Shown: positions 50,416-59,252 of the stretch, in pieces
How positions within the stretch are numbered: position 1 is the first letter of the stretch
Layout of the letters: each line of letters begins with the position of its first letter
DNA from: Burkholderiales bacterium
Lineage (GTDB): Bacteria; Pseudomonadota; Gammaproteobacteria; Burkholderiales; SG8-41
Assembly: GCA_019634975.1 (NCBI GenBank)
Contig: JAHCAI010000003.1
Span: 291,013 to 355,012 of the forward strand
Length of the DNA stretch: 64,000 nucleotides
Direction of reading: 5' to 3'
Position numbers and translations under genes: made by a program
The notes under the pieces: generated by a model
What the model saw: the letters and a program-made list of their open reading frames with translations, nothing else
What the model was told of the DNA's origin: nothing
The model's database searches: none

Positions 50416-51291
50416 CTACAGCAGTTTCGCTGCGACGCCCTCGACCATCGCGTTGAGGGTGTCGTAGACCATCACCCCGGACGCTTCCAGCGCCGCGCGC
50501 TTGGCGGCATAGCCGCCATGCGAGCCGTAGGTCAGCGCGCCGGCATGGCCCATCGCTACGCCCTCGGGCGCGGTGCGCCCGGCGATCAGCGCGAACACCG
50601 GCTTGGGGAAAGCCTGCGCCTTCAGGGCCTCGGCGAAGTCCTCCTCGTCGCGGCCGCCGATTTCACCGATGATCAGCAGTGCCCTGGTCTGCGCATCCTG
50701 CGCGTAGAAGGGCACCAGGTCGGAATAGCGCAGTCCCTTCACCGGATCGCCGCCGACGCCGATCCACACCGAGGTGCCGACGCCGCGCTGGGCGAGGCGG
50801 AAACCCGCTTCGTAGGAGAGGGTGCCGGATTTGGACATCAGGCCCAGCGGACCGGACTTCAGCGACACATCGGGCAGGAAGCCCAGCTTGGCGGTTTCGG
50901 CGACGGCCATGCCTGGCGTCGAGCCGCCGATCCACAGCACGCCGGCCTCGCGGGTCAGGCGCTTGGCTTTCAGCGCATCGTGCACCGGCATGCCCTCGGT
51001 GGGCGTGACGATCATCCGGATGCCGGCGGCGACGGCTTCGCGCATCGCGGCGAGCAGGTCATAGGCGCCGACCAGGGCGACGCTGACCGTCGCACCGGTG
51101 GCCTTTACCGCCGCGGCGCAATCCGCAAACAGCGGGATGCCGTTGATGTCCTTCACGTCCCTGGCCGGCGACACGCCGCCGACAAGGTTGGTGCCGTATT
51201 CCTTCATCAGCCGGCTGTGCAGGCGACCGGCGCGGCCGCTGATGCCCTGCAGGATGACTTTCGTCGAGCGGTCAATGCGCGGCAAGCTCAT
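50416..51291 (-). CDS. Succinyl-CoA/malate-CoA ligase alpha-subunit-like protein (SucD-like)
   Basis: A 291-aa CoA-ligase alpha subunit. The CoA-binding Rossmann half (VILQGISGRAG, residues 12-22) and the phosphohistidine in MGHAGALTYG (about residue 250) are present, along with GIRMIVTPTEGMP and KSGPLGLMSKSGTLSYE. It forms an acyl-CoA from a diacid using ATP or GTP. The divergence from housekeeping SucD and the company of acyl-CoA dehydrogenases and a hydratase favour a catabolic ligase such as malate-CoA ligase. Start overlaps the stop of the beta subunit by four bases. Confidence 0.88.
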   Translation of the reverse strand: MSLPRIDRSTKVILQGISGRAGRLHSRLMKEYGTNLVGGVSPARDVKDINGIPLFADCAAAVKATGATVSVALVGAYDLLAAMREAVAAGIRMIVTPTEGMPVHDALKAKRLTREAGVLWIGGSTPGMAVAETAKLGFLPDVSLKSGPLGLMSKSGTLSYEAGFRLAQRGVGTSVWIGVGGDPVKGLRYSDLVPFYAQDAQTRALLIIGEIGGRDEEDFAEALKAQAFPKPVFALIAGRTAPEGVAMGHAGALTYGSHGGYAAKRAALEASGVMVYDTLNAMVEGVAAKLL

Positions 51292-52439
51292 GTCGCGTCT
51301 CCCGGATTCGCCGTCTGCAGATGCCGACGCACTTCGGCGAGCGCGGCATCGAGGTCGTTGTGCAGCGTGATGCCCGCTTCGGCGAGCACCGCGCGCGCTG
51401 ACTCCATGCCGTTGCCGACCAGCCGCGCCACCACCGGCACGCGGAATTCCGGCACCGCCTTCAGCGCGCTGACCAGCAGCCGCGAAAATTCGCCGAGCTC
51501 GGTGATGCCGGCGAAAATGTTGATCAGCAGCACTTTCACGTTCCTGCCTTCGCGCATCCAGTTCAGCACGTTGACCAGGCGCTTCGTTTCGCCGCGCAGT
51601 CCGCCGGTGCGGATGTCGAGAAAGTTGTAGGGTTTCAGGCCCGCGCCGCGCATCTCGTCGATCAGCATCATCGACAGCCCGGCGCCGGTGGTCAGCAGGG
51701 CGATTTCGCCCCCGGGGTCGACCACCACGTAGTCGCAGCCATGCGCATCCTTCAGCGTGGTTTCGACATAGGCGCTGCAGACGTCAGCGAGCAGCGCGCG
51801 CTGTGCCGGTTGCCGCGGCAGCGCGGAATCATCAGTGACAAACTTGGCGTCGCCGGCAAGCCAGCTGCCGTCGGCCTTCACGAACAGCGGATTGATCTCG
51901 ATCAGCAGGGCCTCCTCGGCGAGGAAGGCGGCGGCGATGGCGCGGCCCGCTTCCGCGAGGGCCTTGCCCGCAGCGCCGGGAAATGAGGCCGCGAGTTTTT
52001 CGGCAGTCGCGGTCAGCGCCGCAACATCGGGTGCGGCAGATGCGGTTTGCAGCGCATCACGGGGCAGGGATTCGATTTCCATGCCGCCCTGCGCCGCCAT
52101 GATGATGCGCACGCCGGCCGCTGCAGGGTCGAGCATCATCGCGATATAGGCTTCACTGGCATCGTGCACCTGTTGTTCGACGCGCACCGCATTGACGGTG
52201 CGGCCTTTGGCTGTCTTGCCGATGATGTCTTTCGCGCGTGCCACAACATCGGCGGCGTTGTCGGCTTTCTTGATCAGGCCGGCCTTGCCGCGGCCGCCGG
52301 CAGTGATCTGGCCTTTGACCACCCAGGGCCCTGCGGGCAATGCAGTGACTTCGGCGGGTTGGGTGATCAGGCAGCCTTGCGGCGCCGGAATGTTATGGCG
52401 GGCCAGCAGCTGCTTGGCATCGTGTTCCAGTAAGTACAT
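51288..52439 (-). CDS. Succinyl-CoA/malate-CoA ligase beta-subunit-like protein (SucC-like)
   Basis: A 383-aa ATP-grasp subunit. WVVKGQITAGGRGKAG supplies the nucleotide loop, IEINPLFV the metal-binding asparagine region, and FLDIRTGGLRG plus ININIFAGI-like sequence the C-terminal flavodoxin-type half. Some conserved SucC words are altered (MYLLEHDAKQLLARHNI), so it is a paralogue. It is transcribed after the enoyl-CoA hydratase gene (10-bp gap) and is coupled to the alpha subunit, making a complete CoA ligase. Confidence 0.88.
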   Translation of the reverse strand: MYLLEHDAKQLLARHNIPAPQGCLITQPAEVTALPAGPWVVKGQITAGGRGKAGLIKKADNAADVVARAKDIIGKTAKGRTVNAVRVEQQVHDASEAYIAMMLDPAAAGVRIIMAAQGGMEIESLPRDALQTASAAPDVAALTATAEKLAASFPGAAGKALAEAGRAIAAAFLAEEALLIEINPLFVKADGSWLAGDAKFVTDDSALPRQPAQRALLADVCSAYVETTLKDAHGCDYVVVDPGGEIALLTTGAGLSMMLIDEMRGAGLKPYNFLDIRTGGLRGETKRLVNVLNWMREGRNVKVLLINIFAGITELGEFSRLLVSALKAVPEFRVPVVARLVGNGMESARAVLAEAGITLHNDLDAALAEVRRHLQTANPGDAT

Positions 52440-52449
52440 GATTTATATA

Positions 52450-53235
52450 TTATTTTTTCTTTCGATTGAGAAAGGATTGCATCATGCGCCGCGGTTCGTC
52501 GGTGCTGCGGGCTTCCACGCAGGCGCGGATGCCCGCCTGTATGGCGTCTGCCAGCGGCAGCCGTTCCCAGTCGCGCAGCAACGCTTTCTGCAAGCGCATC
52601 ACGCGCGGTCCGCCGCGCAGTATGGAGTCGAGCCACTGCTGCACCTTGCCATCAAGGCCGTCGGCTGTTGTCAGCGCCTGCAGAAAACCGATGCGGTGCG
52701 CCTCATGGGCATCGATGATGTCGCCGGTGTAGACGAGTTCGGCCGCCTTGCCCCAGCCGACAAGACGGGGCAGCAGCGCGGCCTCCATGCCGGAAGGAAT
52801 GCCCACCCGCACTTCGGGCATGCCGAATTTTGCGGTGTCTGCGGCGACCCGCAGGTCGCAGGCCGCGGCGAGTTCCATGCCAAAGCCCAGGCACCAGCCG
52901 TTGATGCGCGCAATCACCGGAACGGGCAGCGCGCGTATGGATTCGTTGGCGACATGCGTCAGACTGTGCTCGACTTCCGCGCCGGCGGCATCGAGATCCT
53001 TCATTTCGTGGATGTCGGCACCGGCGATGAAAGACTTCTCTCCGGCCCCGGTAATGACCACCACGCGCAGGCCGTCGTCACGTCCCAGTTCCGAGAACGT
53101 CGCGGCAATTGCCCGCTTGCCCGCCATGCCCAGCGCGTTGCGTCGGGAGGGATTGTTGACCGTCAGCCAGGCAATGCGGCCGGCGTCACCCCGATCCTCG
53201 ATGCGGCACAGCAGCAGGTCGTCCGGGGCGCTCAT
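52450..53235 (-). CDS. Enoyl-CoA hydratase/isomerase-family protein
   Basis: A 261-aa crotonase. The oxyanion-hole segments are KSFIAGADIHEM (near residue 67) and NGWCLGFGMELAAACDLR (near 112). The usual catalytic glutamate at the second site appears in PEVRVGIPSGMEA. I set the start at the ATG at 53235, which overlaps the stop of the EthD-like gene by four bases. It would hydrate the enoyl-CoA formed by the acyl-CoA dehydrogenases just downstream on the other strand. The C-terminus ends in Arg-Lys-Lys-Lys. Confidence 0.9.
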   Translation of the reverse strand: MSAPDDLLLCRIEDRGDAGRIAWLTVNNPSRRNALGMAGKRAIAATFSELGRDDGLRVVVITGAGEKSFIAGADIHEMKDLDAAGAEVEHSLTHVANESIRALPVPVIARINGWCLGFGMELAAACDLRVAADTAKFGMPEVRVGIPSGMEAALLPRLVGWGKAAELVYTGDIIDAHEAHRIGFLQALTTADGLDGKVQQWLDSILRGGPRVMRLQKALLRDWERLPLADAIQAGIRACVEARSTDEPRRMMQSFLNRKKK

Positions 53236-53939
53236 GACATCGATATCCGCTTTTGGGAGCGGGCTTGCTGGTGGCTGACCGCCGGCGCGACCAGCCGGTA
53301 CAGTGCGCGCCGCGTGTTGCTGAACAGCGAGCGCATTTTCTCGGTCCACGGCGTCTTGCGCGCCTGCAGCGCGGCAGGGCTTTCCCAGACATCGGCGCCG
53401 GTCATTTCATAGGCGGTCAGGTATTTCGGACCATCCGAAGTCCCGCCGAGGATGCCGGTGGACATATAGCGCCGCGCGCGCAGCACGCCGGGAATCGCCG
53501 CGCAGCGCGGCAGGTGCTCGCTGTCGTACCAGGCGTTGTATTCGTCGACGATGTGGTCGGGGATGTCGGTGTGCACGATGTACATCCACTGCGCATCCGT
53601 TGCAGGCGCGCTGCCGACTTTGCACATCAGCCGGAAATTCATGCGCTCGCGCTTGTCGCCGTAGAGCGTACGCATGCGCTGCGACCAGGGCGTGGGGCTG
53701 GAGACGATATGCTGGAAATCCGGACCAGCCTCGACAGTTTCGTCCGCGGTTTCGTACCAGGCGAGGTAGCGGATGTCCGCGCTTTCGCAGAAATAGCGCC
53801 GCGTGCGCACGAAGCCGGGCAGGGCGGTCAGCTGCGGCACGTGCTCAAGGCGGTACCAGTCGTTGAATTCGGCGTCGTGTTCTGGCGCGACGTCGAGGCG
53901 GACGGTGATGAGGCCGGTGGCTTGGGCTTGGATGTTCAA
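53232..53939 (-). CDS. Two-domain EthD-like (dimeric alpha-beta barrel) protein
   Basis: A 235-aa protein made of two similar halves. Each carries the same helix-strand unit: EFNDWYRLEHVPQLTALPG near residue 24 and EYNAWYDSEHLPRCAAIPG near 133, each followed by RTRRYF or RARRYM. This is the pattern of EthD/dimeric alpha-beta barrel proteins, duplicated in one chain. Such proteins are often monooxygenase-like, decarboxylases or ligand-binding helpers in degradation. No reaction can be assigned. First gene of the CoA-ligase operon (53939 down to 50416). Confidence 0.72.
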   Translation of the reverse strand: MNIQAQATGLITVRLDVAPEHDAEFNDWYRLEHVPQLTALPGFVRTRRYFCESADIRYLAWYETADETVEAGPDFQHIVSSPTPWSQRMRTLYGDKRERMNFRLMCKVGSAPATDAQWMYIVHTDIPDHIVDEYNAWYDSEHLPRCAAIPGVLRARRYMSTGILGGTSDGPKYLTAYEMTGADVWESPAALQARKTPWTEKMRSLFSNTRRALYRLVAPAVSHQQARSQKRISMS

Positions 53940-53969
53940 GAGATCAACTGGGCCGGTTTTGAGGTTTGG

Positions 53970-54121
53970 GGTTGCCCCTCTGCTTCGCTACAAGTGTGCC
54001 CTTGACCCTAACCCTCTCCCCATCAGGGGACGGGGAGAGGGGACGAGCAAGGTTGGGTGGATAAGTCCGCTCTTTTACACCCTCTCCCCGAACGCTTTCG
54101 GGGAGAGGGCAGGGTGAGGGG
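53970..54121. repeat. CCCTCTCCCC palindromic repeat pair, copy R1
   Basis: Two inverted hairpin units. Unit one is CCCTAACCCTCTCCCC with GGGGAGAGGGG around a short loop; unit two is ACCCTCTCCCCG with CGGGGAGAGGG and then GCAGGGTGAGGGG. It is preceded by a conserved lead (GTTGCCCCTCTGCTTCG, 53971-53987) that recurs in copy R2. It lies between two minus-strand genes. Confidence 0.9.
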
Positions 54122-54142
54122 CTACAAAGTCGCAAGACTGAT

Positions 54143-54457
54143 TCAAGCAGGAACCTCAATATCCACCAGCGGCCCGTACTGCTGCCCGCCGAAGACGTCG
54201 CCATCGTCGACATCGCCGGAGATCACCGGGCGCGGGATGGTGATCTTGATCGCGGTCGCAGCGTCGTAGTTGATGATGGCGACGACTTCCGGTTTCAGAC
54301 GGTAGGTCTTCGCGAACCATTCGGCGTTGATCAGCTTGGCATCACGGACTTTTTCATAGACCGCGCGCTCCTTGAAGATGATGTCGAATGTCAGCTCGAA
54401 GGGGCCCGAGTTCTTGCTGCGGATCAGCTTGGTCACTTGCCAGAGTTTGGTGGCCAT
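54143..54457 (-). CDS. DUF4387-family protein
   Basis: A 104-aa protein that matches the small DUF4387 partner usually encoded beside AtuA/DUF1446 proteins (WQVTKLIRSKNSGPFELTFDIIF, then INYDAATAIKITIPRP). Only two bases separate it from the upstream AtuA-like gene, so they are co-translated. Function is not known; a small subunit of the AtuA-like enzyme is the natural guess. I set the start at the ATG at 54457, where the conserved sequence begins. Confidence 0.85.
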   Translation of the reverse strand: MATKLWQVTKLIRSKNSGPFELTFDIIFKERAVYEKVRDAKLINAEWFAKTYRLKPEVVAIINYDAATAIKITIPRPVISGDVDDGDVFGGQQYGPLVDIEVPA

Positions 54458-54459
54458 GA

Positions 54460-55827
54460 TCAGACGTTCTCGTAATTGAGCCGGAACATTTCCAGCGGAG
54501 AATCCGGCTCGACGACATGGTTCATGTTGAAGCGGTAACTCGCGCCCTTGTCGATCTCGGCGGGCGAGTAGGGGAAGGCCACCGAGGTGATCAGCCCGGT
54601 CCACTCCGGCACCGGGTAGTGCACGGCGATGTGGCTCAGTGATTTCGCCAGTGAGTTGGCCAGCTTTTGTGTGGGGGCGGTGATCTGGAACAGCAGGCCG
54701 ACCTCGTGGCCGATGCGCATGTCCGGCTCCAGCACGCCCATCGCGGCGTTGCGGCCGAACTGGCGGATGTCGAGCCGGTACTGGCTGTCGATGGATTCGC
54801 CCATCACTGCGCGGATGCGGTCACGCGCCGCCTTGACCAGGTTCTCCAGCCAGTGGTCGAACTGGCGCAGGATGATCGGGTCGCGCACCGAGCCGAGCAC
54901 GATGCTCTGGTATCCGGCGAGCTCGGCGCCTTCGAGTTTGATGGTGTAGCGCTCGGCGTGTCTGAAGGTGCTGCCCGAGACCTTCACCGCACGGTCGGAC
55001 ACCGCCTCGTAACGGGCGTTGACGGTGTTGAGCACTCCGGAGGGCTCGACCAGTTCGTAGGGCGTCGAGTTCTCGTAGAGGTTGTGCGAGGCCACGCTCG
55101 CCGGGTCGCAGCGGTAGTCGGGATTCGGCGGCTCGATGATGAAGTGGTCGTCGGTGACGATCGCGAAATTGCAGTCCGGATACTTGCGCAGCACCACGCT
55201 GGCGGCGCCGCATTCCATGATCTTGGCCATGTGCCAGACCGTGGCCGGATTGAAGCCCTTCATCACCGGCATCGCGGCGAAAATCGAGGTGTCGCTGGAG
55301 CGGCCGGCGATGACCACGTCGGCGCCGTTCTGCAGGGCTTCGATATAGGGTTCGGCGCCGCACATGCCGACGATGTGGCTGCTGCGGTCGATCACCGCCT
55401 CGTCGAACACCGGCGCATTGGCCAGCGGCCTGATGCGGCCTTCCTTCAGCCGCTTTTTCAGGTAGCTGCGATCCTGCTTCGAGTAAATGGTCGCCAGTTT
55501 GAAATTGAGCTTCTCCTCGCGCGCGATGTCGCGGGCGATGCCGGCAAGGCGCTCGACCTGGGCATCGGTGCCGGCGGTCATGGCGGAACCGACCAGCACC
55601 GGGATTTTCGCCGCGCGCGCGGCGAGGATCATCAGCCGCAGGTCGCGCTTGCAGGCGGCATCGGAAAACTGCGGTTCGCCGGAACCGAGATGATGGGGGC
55701 CGGGATCGGTGGAGCCGCAGTCGGCGCCGATGAAATCGGGCTTCAGCCCCATCGCCCGTTTCAGGGTTTCCTCGCGGAAACCCGAGCCGAGGATGCCGGT
55801 GGCGGAGAGGACGCGGATTTCCTTCAT
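54460..55827 (-). CDS. AtuA/DUF1446-family acyclic terpene utilization-like protein
   Basis: A 455-aa protein with the DUF1446 N-terminal pattern (IRVLSATGILGSGF, then GADCGSTDPGPHHLGSG) and a PVLVGSAMTAGTDAQVERL block. A later DVVIAGRSSDTSIFAAMP block also fits. AtuA is linked to citronellol/geraniol degradation, but the wider family occurs with many acid catabolism genes. Start at 55827 overlaps the dioxygenase stop by four bases, forming a three-gene unit TauD-AtuA-DUF4387. The reaction is unknown; the family name does not prove terpene metabolism here. Confidence 0.87.
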   Translation of the reverse strand: MKEIRVLSATGILGSGFREETLKRAMGLKPDFIGADCGSTDPGPHHLGSGEPQFSDAACKRDLRLMILAARAAKIPVLVGSAMTAGTDAQVERLAGIARDIAREEKLNFKLATIYSKQDRSYLKKRLKEGRIRPLANAPVFDEAVIDRSSHIVGMCGAEPYIEALQNGADVVIAGRSSDTSIFAAMPVMKGFNPATVWHMAKIMECGAASVVLRKYPDCNFAIVTDDHFIIEPPNPDYRCDPASVASHNLYENSTPYELVEPSGVLNTVNARYEAVSDRAVKVSGSTFRHAERYTIKLEGAELAGYQSIVLGSVRDPIILRQFDHWLENLVKAARDRIRAVMGESIDSQYRLDIRQFGRNAAMGVLEPDMRIGHEVGLLFQITAPTQKLANSLAKSLSHIAVHYPVPEWTGLITSVAFPYSPAEIDKGASYRFNMNHVVEPDSPLEMFRLNYENV

Positions 55828-56738
55828 TGCAGCACGATCGAATCGGCGACCGCAGGTCCGCGCACGGTGGTGCGGTAGAGCAGGCGCGGCAGCGGATCGT
55901 AGTCGAAGGTCGCCTTGTGCTGGACCGCGATGTTGTCCCACATCAGCAGGTCGCCGGGGCTCCAGTGGTGGGTATAGATGAATTCGGGCTGCGTGATGTG
56001 GTCGTAGAGCCAGCGCAGCAGGGTGTCGCCTTCCTCGCGTGGCAGATCATGCATGTGTGAGGTGTGGCCCTCGTTGACGAACAGCCCCTTGCGGCCGGTG
56101 ACCGGGTGCACGCGCACCACGGGGGTGGCCATGTCCGGAACGCTGGCGAGCTGCTCCGGCGTCGGCGCATGCTCCTGCACGGTGCGGATGCCGCGGCGCT
56201 CGTCCTCCTGCTGCGCGGCATAGTTTTTCAGGCGGTAGTCGCGGTAGCTGTGGATATTGCGCAGCCCGGCCAGCCGCTGCTTCAGTTCCTCCGGCAGGGC
56301 CCGGTAGGCGGCGGTCGTGCTGGCGAAATGGGTGTCGCCCAGCGGCTTGCCGTCCTTCACCGGAATCTCGATGGCGTAGAGCGCCGACAGCAGGCTGGGC
56401 TGGGTCTTGTATGACAGGTCGCTGTGCCAGAAACGGCCAGCGTCCTGCGCACCGATGGCCTTGCCATTGGCGTCCAGCTTGTTCGAGAGGATGAAGATTT
56501 CGGGATACTCGGCGAGCCGCGCTTCCTTGCGCACGTGGTGTTCCAGCGTGCCGAAGCGCTGCGTGAAGGCGATCTGCTGCTGCGGCGTCAGCTTCTGGCC
56601 GGGAAAGACCACGACTTCGTTGTCAAAGAACGCCTTGCGCACCTGATCGAAGGTGTTGTCGTCGAGCGGCCGCGAGAGGTCGACACCTGTGATGCGCGCG
56701 CCGCAGTGCTTGCCGAGCTTGGTGATGGTGATCATCAT
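55824..56738 (-). CDS. TauD/TfdA-family 2-oxoglutarate-dependent dioxygenase
   Basis: A 304-aa Fe(II)/2-oxoglutarate dioxygenase. The iron site is HSD in RFWHSDLSYK, with the distal histidine in IAVQHKATFD; the oxoglutarate arginine is in RLLYRTTVRG. GARITGVDLSRPL is the usual N-terminal block, closer to TauD than the paralogue at 4383-5330. Two tandem ATGs (56738 and 56735) are possible starts; both have only a weak ribosome site. First gene of the operon with AtuA-like and DUF4387 proteins, divergent from the GST gene. Confidence 0.92.
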   Translation of the reverse strand: MMITITKLGKHCGARITGVDLSRPLDDNTFDQVRKAFFDNEVVVFPGQKLTPQQQIAFTQRFGTLEHHVRKEARLAEYPEIFILSNKLDANGKAIGAQDAGRFWHSDLSYKTQPSLLSALYAIEIPVKDGKPLGDTHFASTTAAYRALPEELKQRLAGLRNIHSYRDYRLKNYAAQQEDERRGIRTVQEHAPTPEQLASVPDMATPVVRVHPVTGRKGLFVNEGHTSHMHDLPREEGDTLLRWLYDHITQPEFIYTHHWSPGDLLMWDNIAVQHKATFDYDPLPRLLYRTTVRGPAVADSIVLQ

Positions 56739-56899
56739 GGGGAGCTTGCAACCGTTGCACAAATTGGACCTAGTCATGGTAGCAGCGGCACTGTGCCCGA
56801 TAAAGCGACATTCCATGTTGCGGATGCCGCGGGCGCGGCAGGGCATGCGGCCCCTGTTAAAATGCCGCTTTGCCCACCCATTGAGGGAGTTGCAACACC

Positions 56900-57523
56900 A
56901 TGAAGCTTTACGGTTCGCTCACATCGCCCTACGTGCGCAAGGCGCGCGTGCTGATCCACGAAAAAAACATGCCGGTCGAGCTCGTCATCGAGGATCCGTG
57001 GACCGAGGACAGCCCGATCATCGCCAAAAACCCGCTGTCCAAGGTGCCGGTGCTGGAAATCGGTCCCGACAGCTACATGTTCGAATCCCAGCTGGTGGTG
57101 CACTACCTCGACCACAGCGACGGCAAATCGATGACCCCGCGGGACCCCGCCGGCTACTGGCAGTCGCAGTGGTGGCAGGCGCTGGGCAACGGCATCATCG
57201 ATGCCGGCATCACCCGCGCCTTCGAGAACCGCCGCCCCGCGGAGCTGCAGATGGCGGAGAAAAAGGAGCGCGAGGAGAAGCGCATCGACCGCGCGATCGA
57301 CCTCGCCGAGAAGACCCTGAAGGAAGGCAATGAATTCCTGCTTGGCAGCCGCTTCGGCCTCGCCGACATCGTGATGGGCGTGGCGCTGCAGTACACCGAC
57401 TTTCGCTACCCGCACGACTGGCGCAGCCGCGCGCCCAAGCTGGCGAAATGGGCGGCCGGCGTGCATGCGCGCCCGTCCTTCGTCGAGACCGTGCCGCCGG
57501 GCTTCGTGCCGCCGGCAGCCTGA
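56900..57523 (+). CDS. Glutathione S-transferase-family protein
   Basis: A 207-aa cytosolic GST. The thioredoxin-like N-domain (KLYGSLTSPYVRKARVLIHEK, residues 2-22) has the catalytic serine region SPY, the cis-proline in SKVPVLEI and the glutathione-gamma-glutamyl site ESQLVVHYLD. The helical C-domain follows. Many bacterial members conjugate or isomerise small electrophiles. GAGGGAG ribosome site. It is monocistronic, with a strong terminator downstream. Confidence 0.92.
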   Translation: MKLYGSLTSPYVRKARVLIHEKNMPVELVIEDPWTEDSPIIAKNPLSKVPVLEIGPDSYMFESQLVVHYLDHSDGKSMTPRDPAGYWQSQWWQALGNGIIDAGITRAFENRRPAELQMAEKKEREEKRIDRAIDLAEKTLKEGNEFLLGSRFGLADIVMGVALQYTDFRYPHDWRSRAPKLAKWAAGVHARPSFVETVPPGFVPPAA

Positions 57524-57546
57524 GGTCCGGTCCGGTTCGACAAAAA

Positions 57547-57568
57547 GGGCGCTGCGGCGCCCATTTTT
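57547..57568 (+). terminator. Rho-independent terminator
   Basis: GGGCGC (57547-57552), loop TGCG, GCGCCC (57557-57562), then ATTTTTT. Confidence 0.92.
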
Positions 57569-57591
57569 TGTTCCGAGGTTTTACTATTTTT

Positions 57592-57723
57592 ACCCTCTCC
57601 CCGTTTTTACGGGGAGAGGGCAGGGTGAGGGGTGGCGCAAATGCTGGTTGTTGCCCTTCTGCTTCGTTCCAAGTGTTCCCCCTCACCCCAACCCTCTCCC
57701 CATAAGGCTATGGGGAGAGGGAG
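57592..57723. repeat. CCCTCTCCCC palindromic repeat pair, copy R2
   Basis: Here the two hairpin units are in the opposite order to R1: CCCTCTCCCC...GGGGAGAGGGCAGGGTGAGGGG first, a ~48-bp spacer with GTTGCCCTTCTGCTTCG, then CCCCTCACCCCAACCCTCTCCCC...GGGGAGAGGG. This order is the same as the flanks of the DUF559 gene at 59253. Confidence 0.9.
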
Positions 57724-57741
57724 TTGTGATGTTTCGTTGTT

Positions 57742-59241
57742 CTATCTCAACACGAACGGATTCGGCACCTCCGTTGCCGTCGAAATCCACACGCTCTTGG
57801 TCTGCAGGTATTCGTGGATCATGTCCTGGCCGCTTTCGCGGCCGATTCCGGAGCGCTTGTAGCCGCCGAAGGGCGACATGAAGGACACCGCGCGGTAGGT
57901 GTTGACCCACACCGTGCCCGCCTGCAGCTTTTCGCTCATCAGGAAGGCGCGGCGCATGTCCTGCGTCCATACGCCGGCGGCGAGGCCGTAGACCACGTCG
58001 TTGCCGATGGTGATGGCTTCCTCTTCGTCCTCGAAGGGGATCACCGACAGCACCGGCCCGAAGACTTCCTCCTGCGCAATGCGCATGCCGTTGTCGACAC
58101 CGGTGAAAATCGTCGGTTCGACGAACCAGCCGCTGCCGCATTCCGGGCGTGTTGCCTTGGCTCCGCCGAGCACGGCCTGAGCGCCTTCCTTCTTCGCGAC
58201 GTCGATGTAGTGCAGGATTTTTTCGAACTGCGGCGCATTGGTGACCGGGCCAACCTGGGTGCTCATGTCCATCGGGTTGCCCATTTTCGCGGTCTTCGCC
58301 AGCGCCACCAGCTTTTCGACGAAGGCGTCGTGGATCGAACGCTGCACCAGCAGACGCGAGCCGGCGATGCAGGTCTGGCCGGTGGCCGCGAAAATGCCCG
58401 AGATCACGCCCTTCACCGCGTTGTCGATCTGCGCGTCGTCGAACACGATGTTGGGCGACTTGCCGCCGAGTTCCATGCTGACGCGTTTCAGCCCCCTGGC
58501 TGCGGCTTCGTAGATGCGCTGACCGGTGGCATCCGAGCCGGTGAAAGCGACCTTGGCGACCTTCGGATGTTCGACCAGCGGGGTGCCTACTTCGGTGCCG
58601 AAGCCCGTGACCACGTTGACCACGCCCGGCGGAAATCCGGCAGCTTCGATCAGCTTCATGAATTCCAGCGCCGAGGCCGAGGTGTATTCCGAAGGCTTCA
58701 CCACCACGGTGTTGCCGGCGGCCAGCGCCGGCGCGAGTTTCCAGGCGAGCAGCAGCAGCGGCGAATTCCAGGGAATGATCATCGCGACCACGCCGACCGG
58801 CTCGTAACGCGTGTAGTTGAAGGTGTCGGGCTTGTCGATCGGGATCACCGCGCCCTCGATCTTGTCCGCGAGCCCGCCGAAATAGTAGTACCACTGCGCC
58901 ATGTAGGCGGTCTGCGCGCTCATCTCGGCATAGAGCTTGCCGTTGTCGCGCACCTCGGTTTCGGCCAGCGCCTTCGCATGTTCGGTGATCAGGTCGCCCA
59001 GCTTGCGCAGCAGCGCGCCGCGTTTCGTCGCATTGCACTTCGGCCATTCGCCGCTGGTCAGTGCCTTGTGCGCGGCTTCCACGGCGCGCTCGACATCGGC
59101 CTTGCCGCCGCGCGGGATCTCCGCCCAGGGTTGCGCGGTGTAGGGGTTGTCGCTGGGAAAGGTGTCGCCGGAGGCGGCTTCCCCCCATTCGCCGCCGATG
59201 AACATGCGGTATTTCTTGAGATATTCAGTAGGAGTGTTCAT
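57742..59241 (-). CDS. NAD(P)-dependent aldehyde dehydrogenase
   Basis: A 499-aa aldehyde dehydrogenase. Catalytic cysteine is in GQTCIAGSRL, the general-base glutamate in SMELGGKSPN, and the cofactor motif FTGSDATGQRIYE is intact; PWNSPLLLLAWKLAPAL and KRSGIGRESG are further family blocks. It oxidises an aldehyde, perhaps the semialdehyde from the HpcH-type aldolase or a dioxygenase product. The start used is the ATG at 59241; a TTG at 59256 would overlap the DUF559 gene by four bases. Confidence 0.93.
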   Translation of the reverse strand: MNTPTEYLKKYRMFIGGEWGEAASGDTFPSDNPYTAQPWAEIPRGGKADVERAVEAAHKALTSGEWPKCNATKRGALLRKLGDLITEHAKALAETEVRDNGKLYAEMSAQTAYMAQWYYYFGGLADKIEGAVIPIDKPDTFNYTRYEPVGVVAMIIPWNSPLLLLAWKLAPALAAGNTVVVKPSEYTSASALEFMKLIEAAGFPPGVVNVVTGFGTEVGTPLVEHPKVAKVAFTGSDATGQRIYEAAARGLKRVSMELGGKSPNIVFDDAQIDNAVKGVISGIFAATGQTCIAGSRLLVQRSIHDAFVEKLVALAKTAKMGNPMDMSTQVGPVTNAPQFEKILHYIDVAKKEGAQAVLGGAKATRPECGSGWFVEPTIFTGVDNGMRIAQEEVFGPVLSVIPFEDEEEAITIGNDVVYGLAAGVWTQDMRRAFLMSEKLQAGTVWVNTYRAVSFMSPFGGYKRSGIGRESGQDMIHEYLQTKSVWISTATEVPNPFVLR

Positions 59242-59252
59242 TGCAGCCACTT

